From: an uncultured Enorma sp.
GTDB taxonomy: Bacteria > Actinomycetota > Coriobacteriia > Coriobacteriales > Coriobacteriaceae
Length of the DNA: 13,114 bases
NCBI GenBank assembly: GCA_905210055.1
Contig: CAJLVH010000040.1
Location: forward strand, 1-13,114
Direction of reading: 5' to 3'
Shown here: in pieces, positions 8,002 through 13,114 of the stretch
Position numbering within the stretch: the first letter of the stretch is position 1
How the letters are laid out: every line of letters begins with the position of its first letter
Program-made: the position numbers and the translations under genes
Notes under the pieces: generated by a model
What the model saw: the letters and a program-made list of their open reading frames with translations, nothing else
What the model was told of the DNA's origin: nothing
Database searches by the model: none

Positions 8002-8314
8002 CGATGTGCAGGTCGTGCCCGCAAAAGCTCTTCGCTTAGAACCACCCAGCTTAGGCGCTCGCGCGCCCGTTACTCGGCTGGCCTATCACGGCGGCCATCC
8101 CGGCGACGCCTACTAAAAGGGGTTGGTTGGGGACGTGTTCCTCCCAACCCATTGACCGGAGACGGACACCGTCCACCAATCAATCGAACCTCTTCGTTCG
8201 GGCCGCAGCTCCGGGGTGATATTCGCACGGGCGCGCCGGCAAACCTCGCAGCACGGGCGCATCCTCGCCCGCAGTTTGCTCTCTCATCGGCACGGAGACC
8301 GGCTACTCGTCCCC
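7964..8314 (-). promoter_or_regulatory. T-box riboswitch (tRNA-Ile sensing) in the ileS leader
   Basis: Minus-strand RNA with T-box landmarks in the right order. The Stem I 5' part GGGGACGAGTA is at 8314-8304, and the AGAGAGC-type motif at about 8284-8278 begins a distal stem closed by GCAAAC/GTTTGC. The specifier loop GAAT-ATC-ACC has specifier ATC (8220-8218), an isoleucine codon that fits the downstream gene. Several linker hairpins follow, including GGCGC-GCGA-GCGCC just before the antiterminator. The antiterminator pairs AAGCTGGG (8052-8045) with CCCAGCTT (7991-7984) and AAGCG (8037-8033) with CGCTT (7999-7995). Its bulge begins TGGT (8044-8041), complementary to the ACCA end of tRNA-Ile. 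The 3' antiterminator arm overlaps the terminator 5' arm, so the two structures exclude each other: uncharged tRNA-Ile should allow read-through into ileS. The antiterminator loop is unusually long and holds an inserted hairpin. Confidence 0.9.
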
Positions 8315-8333
8315 TTCACAGCCATTGGGCGCT

Positions 8334-8363
8334 ATTGTAGCACGTTCCGTGCGATATGGAACG
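8334..8363 (-). promoter_or_regulatory. Probable promoter of the T-box-ileS transcript with overlapping dyads
   Basis: TACAAT (8339-8334) is a near-consensus -10 placed about 20 nt before the first T-box element, as expected. The -35 is poor (TTCCAT 8361-8356, spacer 16). Two overlapping dyads occupy the spacer and -35: GCACG-TTC-CGTGC (8340-8352) and CGTTCC/GGAACG (8343-8348 with 8358-8363). They could bind a regulator or be incidental. Only the -10 placement is reasonably supported. Confidence 0.5.
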
Positions 8364-8503
8364 CCATTTGCCGACGCATCACATGGCTGCCGACAACACT
8401 TCAAGGTATATCTATAGTTTCGAGCTTCACCTCGGGTTTTGCCGCTTCGTCGCGTGCGCAAAGGGCACGACATCAGCGCATAAGCCCTAACGCAAAACGG
8501 GGG
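8364..8503. other. Intergenic remainder upstream of the ileS promoter
   Basis: Between the VOC gene stop and the T-box promoter. I see no gene, RNA gene or T-tailed terminator. A weak 5-bp pairing, CTAAC (8487-8491) with GTTAG (8503-8507), overlaps the VOC stop codon. A TATAGATATA stretch around 8408-8417 is AT-rich but too far from the T-box to be its promoter. Confidence 0.6.
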
Positions 8504-8872
8504 TTAGCACAGGTGCACGGCGAACCCGGCGATCTCCTCGTTGAAATAGACGAGCTTCGTGGTGCCGTCGTCGTTCAAGACACGAGACTCCTCGCAGATC
8601 GTAAGACCCCGCGAGCAGAAGTATTCCTCTGCCGCCGCGATATCGTTCACGGCAAAGCCGATGTGGCCCATCGACCCGCGGCCGCAGCCCTTCATGACCT
8701 CGATGAGCACGTCGTTGAAATACGAGACGGACGTTTCGCTCTGCTCCAGGCCAAACAGTGCCTCGATAAGCGCCGCGATGCGAGCGGCCTCGGCCTCGTC
8801 TGCAGCATTGATGCCGATGTGCTCGATGTGCATACCGAGCTCCTGAACCGGATTCTTGATCTTCTCTGCCAT
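8504..8872 (-). CDS. VOC (glyoxalase-fold) family protein
   Basis: 122 residues. A single vicinal-oxygen-chelate domain with two beta-alpha-beta-beta halves: MHIEHIGINAADEAEAARIA 14-33, YFNDVLIEVMK 51-61, GHIGFAVNDIAAAEEYF 69-85 and LVYFNEEIAGFAVHL 107-121. Candidate metal ligands are H18, E58, H70 and H120, inferred by analogy with glyoxalase-type enzymes. The sequence resembles the VOC domain that some anaerobes carry fused to the C-terminus of 2-keto-3-deoxygluconate-6-phosphate aldolase, but no aldolase part exists here. Start: ATG 8872 with AGAGGG about 7 nt upstream. A second in-frame ATG at 8833, exactly at the domain start, also has AGGAG about 7 nt upstream, so the true start could be either. 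It follows the DUF523 gene by 51 bp, likely the same transcript. Substrate unknown. Confidence 0.82.
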   Translation of the reverse strand: MAEKIKNPVQELGMHIEHIGINAADEAEAARIAALIEALFGLEQSETSVSYFNDVLIEVMKGCGRGSMGHIGFAVNDIAAAEEYFCSRGLTICEESRVLNDDGTTKLVYFNEEIAGFAVHLC

Positions 8873-8923
8873 GGATATCCCTCTTTCTTACCAAGCGAAT
8901 AAATAGAAACTGCGCTTAAGATC

Positions 8924-9361
8924 CTACCCTTGCGCGAGGAACTCCTGGGGGCTGAACACGGGAACACCGCGCTCGTTGAGCATGCTCGCGAACACGCCGT
9001 CGCCGCGCACGAGCACGCCAGAAAAGGTGCCGTCGTAGATGCTGCCCACCCCGCAGGACGGACTGCGCGGCTGTAAGATGGCGGCGTCGATCTCTCCTGT
9101 GTGCGAAGCGCGGGCGAGCTCCGCGGCAGCTCCGGCGCGAAACGCCTCGTCGACGCTCTCCCCCACCTCGTTCACCACGACGCCACTCCGAATCTCGGAG
9201 CGCAGGCGCGGCGTGGGCAGGCCGCCGGCAACCTCGGGGCAAACGGCGACGACCTCGCAGCCACGCTCCTCAAGCGCGGCCACGAGGTCGTCACAAAGAT
9301 TGTTCCCACCGTTGTACTTGCAGTTCCTGCCCAACAGGCAGGCACTCACGACGACGCGCAT
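8924..9361 (-). CDS. DUF523 family protein, TudS-like thiouracil desulfurase candidate
   Basis: 145 residues, typical of stand-alone DUF523. Conserved features: VSACLLGRNCKYNGGNN 5-21, VCPEVAGGLPTPR 40-52, and QPRSPSCGVGSIYDGTFSG 97-115. C8, C41 and C103 match the three invariant cysteines of the family. Characterised DUF523 members (TudS, and RudS when fused to DUF1722) use a [4Fe-4S] cluster held by three cysteines to remove sulfur from thiouracil or thiouridine, so a role in thiolated-base salvage or tRNA desulfuration is the best guess. No DUF1722 domain is fused here. The ATG at 9361 has no clear ribosome binding site; the upstream gene ends 28 nt before, so re-initiation is possible. 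Cytosolic. The family is firm, the reaction inferred. Confidence 0.88.
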   Translation of the reverse strand: MRVVVSACLLGRNCKYNGGNNLCDDLVAALEERGCEVVAVCPEVAGGLPTPRLRSEIRSGVVVNEVGESVDEAFRAGAAAELARASHTGEIDAAILQPRSPSCGVGSIYDGTFSGVLVRGDGVFASMLNERGVPVFSPQEFLAQG

Positions 9362-9389
9362 GGGTATGGCTCAGCCAGGAGCGTTCGCG

Positions 9390-9908
9390 CTACTCGCCGA
9401 GCTTCTGCCCGCAGGACATGCAGAACGCGTCGCCCTCGCTCACGGGAGCGCCGCACTTGGGGCAGACCGGTCCCTCGACGGGGGCGGCAGCCGGAGCGGC
9501 AGGCGCAGCAGCACCAGAGGCGGCCATGATGTCGGCCATGGACTTGCCGCAGCCGGCGCAGAACATATCGGAGGCGCTGATGCGGGTGTGGCAGAACGGG
9601 CACACCACGACCGTCGCAGCCTGCTGCGAGGCGGCGTTCTGACGCTCGATCTCGTCGAGCTGAGCCTGGATAGAGGCGCGCTCGGCGTCGATTTGAGCGA
9701 TGCCGTCGAAGAGCTGCTCACGGCCCGTACGGAACGAAGGATCGTCCTTCGTGATGTCGTAGAGGCTTGCGCCCAACTGCGCCGCAAGCGCCTGACGACG
9801 CTTCATGGCGTCGTTCAACTGGTTCTTGAGCTTCATCGATTCCACGCCGCGGTTGGCACCGGCGACGCCGCGATTCAAGGAAGCCTGGACGTCATCGAGA
9901 AAACCCAT
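9390..9908 (-). CDS. Coiled-coil protein with two C-terminal zinc ribbons
   Basis: 172 residues from ATG 9908, chosen because AAGGTGG lies about 6 nt upstream and the protein then begins MGFLDDVQASLNRG; the frame stays open to 10031 without another good start. Layout: a charged helical region, probably coiled coil, at residues 20-95; zinc ribbon 1 with CPFC 103-106 and CAGC 117-120; an Ala/Pro-rich linker 129-146; zinc ribbon 2 with CPKC 149-152 and CMSC 163-166, ending shortly after. All eight zinc cysteines are intact. No signal peptide or membrane segment. Such proteins are common and uncharacterised in Coriobacteriia and Clostridia; I cannot assign a function. It precedes the DUF523 gene by 28 nt. 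Confidence 0.85.
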   Translation of the reverse strand: MGFLDDVQASLNRGVAGANRGVESMKLKNQLNDAMKRRQALAAQLGASLYDITKDDPSFRTGREQLFDGIAQIDAERASIQAQLDEIERQNAASQQAATVVVCPFCHTRISASDMFCAGCGKSMADIMAASGAAAPAAPAAAPVEGPVCPKCGAPVSEGDAFCMSCGQKLGE

Positions 9909-9981
9909 GGGTTCCACCTTCTTGACTATACGTACGAAATGGACAATGGATCCGCGGCGGTTGCGCTCGCGAACCGTTTCG

Positions 9982-9990
9982 AATATACCA
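9982..9990 (-). promoter_or_regulatory. Possible extended -10 promoter of the coiled-coil zinc-ribbon gene
   Basis: TGGTATATT (9990-9982) fits an extended -10 (TGn plus TATATT) about 75 nt upstream of the start codon, in the 204-bp gap after the NYN gene. No good -35 lies at 16-18 nt. It could drive the zinc ribbon-DUF523-VOC group. Confidence 0.35.
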
Positions 9991-10112
9991 CCTGTTGCGG
10001 ACAAGATGCGCGACGTACCAAAAGTTGTCACGCCCGGCCTCGCACAAGAGCCTCCATCCCACGCGCGTTCCCGCTCAGCCCCGCCGATAATTCGACGTTA
10101 AGCGCCAGCTCA

Positions 10113-11072
10113 TCACTGCTCTTTGATGCGCAGATAAATCGCCCGGGCGCCGGCGGTGTTCGCACGCTCCTCGAACTCGTACACACCGAGGGACTTCAAA
10201 AACGGACTGAGCTTGCGGAACCCGTAGTTGCGCACGTCGAAATCGGGCAGACGCTTGGGCAGCTCACTTCCGACCGTCCCCAGAAACACCCAGCCCTCTT
10301 CATCGGAAAACTGGTCGACGATCGAATCGACCGCCGAGCGGATGCGCCGCATATGGCTGCGGCGCGCCGTGCGAGGCAGCTCGCTGAACTCGATGTCGCC
10401 GCCCATGTCGCCGGGAGCACGCCGGGGACGCGGGGACGCCGTACCGGGTTCCTCTACCGCTTCTTCCTTCTCCGGCTCATCTTTCGCCTTGCTTGATGCC
10501 GGCTTGTGCGCGTCGGACGGCTTATCCGCCTTCTTCGGAGCGGCCTTCGAGGAACGCTTGGAGCGCTTAGCGGGAACATCGGACTCGGCATCGTCCTCTT
10601 GGACGTCGTCTTCGTTGCGCCGCGCGGCGAAGAGCAGGTCGAGGTATTTGAACTGGTTGCACGCCGAGATGAACGGCTCGGGCGTCTTCTCCTCCCCCAT
10701 GCCGATCACCTGCATGCCGCTCTCACGCAGGCGGGCTGCAAGGCGTGTAAAATCGGAATCTGAGCTCACGAGCGCGAAGCCGTCTACGGTACCGGAGTAG
10801 AGGATATCCATCGCGTCGATGATCATCGCCGAGTCTGTCGCGCTCTTGCCCGTGGTGTAGCTGTACTGCTGCATGGGGATGATCGAGTTGTCGAGCAGGC
10901 AGCCCTTCCACGAGGCGAGCCGCTGGCTCGTCCAGTCCCCGTAGATGCGCTTGTACGTGGCGATGCCGGAGTTTGCCACCTCGTCAAGGATAATCTTGAT
11001 GTATTTCGGCGCAATGTTGTCCGCGTCGATGAGGATCGCGAACCGCGGGTCGTGTGAGGTATCTGAAGCCAT
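10113..11072 (-). CDS. NYN-domain putative RNase with C-terminal LOTUS/OST-HTH-like domain
   Basis: 319 residues. The N-terminal NYN (PIN-like nuclease fold) domain spans about residues 10-150: FAILIDADNIAPKY 11-24, YGDW 44-47, KSATDSAMIIDAMDILY 76-92 and FALVSSDSDF 99-108. The acidic residues D16, D18, D80, D87, D105 and D107 fit the metal-binding cluster of LabA/NYN proteins. A low-complexity Lys/Glu/Ser/Pro linker (about 152-225) leads to a C-terminal winged-helix-like region (about 238-317), with FLGTVGSELPKRLPDFDVRNYGFRKLSPFLKS, typical of LOTUS/OST-HTH RNA-binding domains. The protein is therefore probably a metal-dependent RNase or RNA-binding factor; the bacterial substrate is unknown. 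Start: ATG 11072 with AAAGG about 6 nt upstream. It stands alone, with 194 bp upstream and 204 bp downstream. Confidence 0.88.
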   Translation of the reverse strand: MASDTSHDPRFAILIDADNIAPKYIKIILDEVANSGIATYKRIYGDWTSQRLASWKGCLLDNSIIPMQQYSYTTGKSATDSAMIIDAMDILYSGTVDGFALVSSDSDFTRLAARLRESGMQVIGMGEEKTPEPFISACNQFKYLDLLFAARRNEDDVQEDDAESDVPAKRSKRSSKAAPKKADKPSDAHKPASSKAKDEPEKEEAVEEPGTASPRPRRAPGDMGGDIEFSELPRTARRSHMRRIRSAVDSIVDQFSDEEGWVFLGTVGSELPKRLPDFDVRNYGFRKLSPFLKSLGVYEFEERANTAGARAIYLRIKEQ

Positions 11073-11266
11073 GGGAACCTTTCTGTAGGATGTTCGAGCG
11101 GGTGTGGAGCCTGCCGGTCAAAGCCGAAAGGCCCCGCCCCCCCGCTATGGCTCATGATACCCCGAACGACGGCGGCGCTATCCGCCGGCGAACCGGAGGC
11201 GCTGGGCTTAGACCGAAACACCTCGCGACGAAGGGGTTCGGATCGAAACAAATCGGTTCGATGCAC

Positions 11267-12175
11267 CTATTCGTCGAGCTGGATGCTCACAATGCCGTGT
11301 AGCTCACCATTTTGGTTCTCAAGGTAATAGACGTGTATGAGGGGGTCGGCATTGGGAACGCTCGTCAAGGTGAGGGTCTCACTAAAGCCATAGTCCCCTC
11401 GATAATTAGAACGCTGATAAACCCCGTTGAACACATCCTCAGCTGAAAGAGCATCGTCCAAGACACTCGTTGCAAGATCGGCTGCCTCTAAATGTACGGA
11501 CGACGAGATTGCCTGAACCGTTCCATCTTCTGAAAACTGAACGACCGAATACATAACATTACCGTTGGACTCAGATATCTCTAAATACCATGTTCCCGTG
11601 GGGTCGCCCTCAGCAATGGACTCGGGGAACTGCACGCGGATGGAATCCGTCGTGGTCGATGACGACGAGTACTCGGGAGAGAACTCGATGTCCTCGACGC
11701 GCCATATGGTGCCATAGCTGTTTGAGCCATCCGGGACGAGCGTACCGGAGCACAAAACCGCTGTACCCCCGTTTGTCTCGACAAACTCGAGCGTCTGCTC
11801 TCCCGCGTCCCCGCTCACTCTAAAGTCATAAGGAATGATCCCGTACAATGAGTAGCGGCCATTGGGAATGCTCTTTGTGCCGCCGCCACCGAGCACGCCC
11901 GTCGCAAAGAGCACGATGGCGACAACGGCAGCCACCCCCGCCACGACCGCGATGCCGCCGAGGATGAGCGGCTTCTTCGAGCGCTTGGGCGCGCCCGGCG
12001 CCGCGGCGTAATCAGTCGCAGACACACTCGGCACCGCGGGTGCAGGGGTCTGAACGGGCGCGGGATCCGCAGCTTTGGGCTGAGATACGTTCGCCACACC
12101 CGTGCTGGCAACTCCGCACCACGGACAAAACGTCGAGCCGTCGGGCAGCTCCTGGCCGCATTTGGGACAGAACAT
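11267..12175 (-). CDS. Membrane-anchored zinc-ribbon protein with extracytoplasmic domain
   Basis: 302 residues from ATG 12175; the frame is open to 12229, but MFCPKCGQ is the natural zinc-ribbon start and a G7 tract serves as ribosome binding site 5 nt upstream. N-terminal zinc ribbon CPKC 3-6 and CPWC 17-20, a Pro/Ala-rich linker 33-62, one transmembrane helix about 70-96 preceded by KRSKK (positive-inside, so the ribbon should face the cytoplasm), then a Ser/Thr/Asp-rich domain of about 200 residues that should be outside. Repeated F/Y/W-containing strands (NGRYSLYG, TWYLEIS, GVYQRSN) suggest a beta-rich, lipocalin-like fold, but I do not recognise it. The 3' half uses more A/T than its neighbours. 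Function unknown. The gene follows the palindromic element downstream of ftsH. Confidence 0.82.
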   Translation of the reverse strand: MFCPKCGQELPDGSTFCPWCGVASTGVANVSQPKAADPAPVQTPAPAVPSVSATDYAAAPGAPKRSKKPLILGGIAVVAGVAAVVAIVLFATGVLGGGGTKSIPNGRYSLYGIIPYDFRVSGDAGEQTLEFVETNGGTAVLCSGTLVPDGSNSYGTIWRVEDIEFSPEYSSSSTTTDSIRVQFPESIAEGDPTGTWYLEISESNGNVMYSVVQFSEDGTVQAISSSVHLEAADLATSVLDDALSAEDVFNGVYQRSNYRGDYGFSETLTLTSVPNADPLIHVYYLENQNGELHGIVSIQLDE

Positions 12176-12272
12176 AGTAACCCCCCCATCACGAGACAAT
12201 GCTTGCTCCATGAAAGGGGGTGCCAGCAAAATGCAAGTGCGAGACGCCGACCCGCACCTACGTCAACGAACT

Positions 12273-12391
12273 CCGCCCCGCCTGGGGCCGGACATATTCT
12301 TCTGGCGCAGTTCCGCAGAAAAGCCCGCCGAGGCGGGCTTTTCGAGGACTGTTTGAGCACAGAAGAATATGTCCGGCCCCAGGCGGGGCGG
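12273..12391. repeat. 119-bp near-palindromic element with perfect 32-bp inverted arms
   Basis: Arms 12273-12304 and 12360-12391 are exact reverse complements over 32 bp; the left begins CCGCCCCGCCTGGGG and the right ends CCCCAGGCGGGGCGG. Inside, GGAACTG and GGACTG near the arms extend the symmetry imperfectly, and a 12-bp terminator stem sits at the tip, so the whole unit could fold into one long hairpin. Each arm also contains GCCCC-GCCT-GGGGC, a small hairpin of its own. No ORF and no target-site duplication are seen at the edges. It lies between ftsH and the zinc-ribbon gene. It could be a MITE/REP-like mobile palindrome or an elaborate terminator. Confidence 0.85.
12318..12343. terminator. 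Bidirectional intrinsic terminator downstream of ftsH
   Basis: GAAAAGCCCGCC and GGCGGGCTTTTC form a perfect 12-bp stem around a 2-base loop; the A and T runs allow termination on either strand. It lies about 70 bp past the ftsH stop on the minus strand and is the obvious end of the ftsH transcript. No plus-strand gene is present to use the other direction. Confidence 0.85.
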
Positions 12392-12411
12392 CCAAACGGA
12401 GCTGCGACCCG

Positions 12412-13114
12412 CTACGCCGTGGGCTTCGGCGGCATGAGCGGGTTCTCGCGCTTCAGAAGCGTCATGAACTCCTGCCCCGTGATCGTCTCCTTCTTGTAGA
12501 GGTAGCGCGCGAGCTCGTGCAGCTTGAACTTGTTCTCCTTCAGGATCTGCATCGCTCGGGCGTGCGCATCCTCAATGAGCTTGCGCACCGCCTCGTCCAC
12601 GTGCTCGGCGGTACCGGGCGCACAGGTGAGCGACGTATCCTGCGAGAGGTAGGCGTTCTGCACGGTGCCGAGCGCCATCATGCCGAATTCCTCGGACATG
12701 CCGAAGCGCGTGATCATGTTGCGCGCGAGCTTTGTCGCCTGTTCGATATCGTTCGCCGCGCCGGTGGTCATCTCGTTGAAGATGAGCTCCTCGGCAGCGC
12801 GGCCACCGCAGTACACGGCGAGCTTGTCGAGCGCCTCCTGGCGCGTGGTGAGGAACTTCTCGTCCTCCTCCACCTGCATGGTGTAGCCGAGCGCGCCCGA
12901 GGTGCGCGGCACGATGGTGATCTTCGTGACCGGCGCGCCTTCCTTCATGTTCGCCGCCACGATGGCGTGCCCGATCTCGTGGTAGGAGACGACCTGCTTC
13001 TCGTGGTCGGAGAGCACCGTGGACTTACGCTGTTGGCCGGCGATGACGACCTCGACCGATTCCTCAAAGTCCTCCTGCAGGGCACGGTTGCGGCCCATGC
13101 GCACGGCGCGCAGC
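12412..13114 (-). CDS. ftsH: ATP-dependent zinc metalloprotease FtsH, C-terminal part (5' end beyond the window)
   Basis: Membrane-anchored AAA+ protease that degrades misassembled membrane proteins and regulatory substrates. About 234 codons are visible, corresponding to the end of the AAA region and the M41 peptidase domain. The frame stays open to the right edge (LRAVRMGRNRALQEDFEESVEVVIAG, matching the usual region before the peptidase domain). The zinc motif HEIGH carries two His ligands and the catalytic Glu; the third ligand is expected in the later acidic helix (GAANDIEQAT). Family landmarks SGALGYTMQ, GGRAAEELIF, TTGAANDIEQATKLARNMITRFGMSEEFG and the C-terminal helix LHELARYLYKKETITGQEF are all present. 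The stop at 12412 is followed by a strong terminator. The apparent GTG near 13104 is internal, not a start. Confidence 0.97.
   Translation of the reverse strand, partial: LRAVRMGRNRALQEDFEESVEVVIAGQQRKSTVLSDHEKQVVSYHEIGHAIVAANMKEGAPVTKITIVPRTSGALGYTMQVEEDEKFLTTRQEALDKLAVYCGGRAAEELIFNEMTTGAANDIEQATKLARNMITRFGMSEEFGMMALGTVQNAYLSQDTSLTCAPGTAEHVDEAVRKLIEDAHARAMQILKENKFKLHELARYLYKKETITGQEFMTLLKRENPLMPPKPTA

Noticed and set aside
4784..8116. Plus-strand open frame of 1110 codons opposite ileS
   Set aside because: Mirror frame created by GC-rich codon bias. The minus strand encodes a full-length IleRS with all motifs and a T-box, and the plus-strand translation has no recognisable domain.
8216..8902. 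Plus-strand open frame of 228 codons over the T-box and VOC gene
   Set aside because: It covers a structured RNA leader and the antisense of a well-supported VOC gene, and has no family resemblance.
11137..11143. C7 (G7 on the coding strand) tract upstream of the NYN gene as a phase-variation site
   Set aside because: It is about 65 nt from the start codon, not in a clear promoter or ribosome binding site, and may be chance in GC-rich intergenic DNA.
11073..11266. Short inverted repeats in the NYN upstream gap (for example ATCGAA/TTCGAT near 11240-11262)
   Set aside because: Stems of about 6 bp without a T-run or conserved context; neither terminator nor operator can be supported.
12261..12266. 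TTGACG on the minus strand as a -35 for the membrane zinc-ribbon gene
   Set aside because: No -10-like sequence at 15-19 nt spacing, so I could not support a promoter.
1..13114. CRISPR array, tRNA, rRNA, transposase, phage or toxin-antitoxin genes
   Set aside because: None seen on either strand; the only repeats are the two palindromic intergenic elements described.

Overview
The window is GC-rich, and every protein gene I can support lies on the minus strand, so transcription runs from high to low coordinates. The composition, the Actinomycetota-like gene content and the terminator-type T-box leader in front of ileS suggest a Coriobacteriia-like anaerobe (Olsenella/Collinsella/Atopobium relatives). 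That placement is an inference from general features, not from a database match.

From the right edge (upstream) to the left edge: the C-terminal part of ftsH (M41 peptidase domain) ends at 12412. A 236-bp gap follows, holding a near-palindromic element of about 119 bp: perfect 32-bp inverted arms around a terminator hairpin. Next come a membrane-anchored zinc-ribbon protein (12175-11267), a NYN-nuclease/LOTUS-like protein (11072-10113), a soluble coiled-coil double zinc-ribbon protein (9908-9390), a DUF523/TudS-like protein (9361-8924) and a small VOC-domain protein (8872-8504). A 633-bp gene-free stretch then carries a promoter and a complete T-box riboswitch (specifier ATC = Ile, antiterminator and competing intrinsic terminator) for ileS (7870-5048).

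Downstream of ileS, two tandem copies of a 29-bp hairpin-forming repeat separate it from lspA (about 4947-4336). lspA overlaps rluD-type pseudouridine synthase (4339-3332) by an ATGA. The final block is a membrane family-2 glycosyltransferase (3199-1889), an ATP-grasp protein resembling glutathionylspermidine synthase (1780-374) and, 2 bp further on, the start of a small A24 prepilin peptidase cut by the left window edge (371 to <1).

Functionally this is mostly core-genome material: isoleucine-responsive tRNA charging, lipoprotein maturation, rRNA modification, membrane protein quality control and cell-surface assembly. I found no CRISPR array, tRNA, rRNA, transposase or phage gene, and no convincing undescribed multi-gene system. 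The observations most worth following up are the T-box with its enlarged antiterminator loop, the two palindromic intergenic elements, and the unassigned NYN/LOTUS, ATP-grasp and zinc-ribbon proteins.
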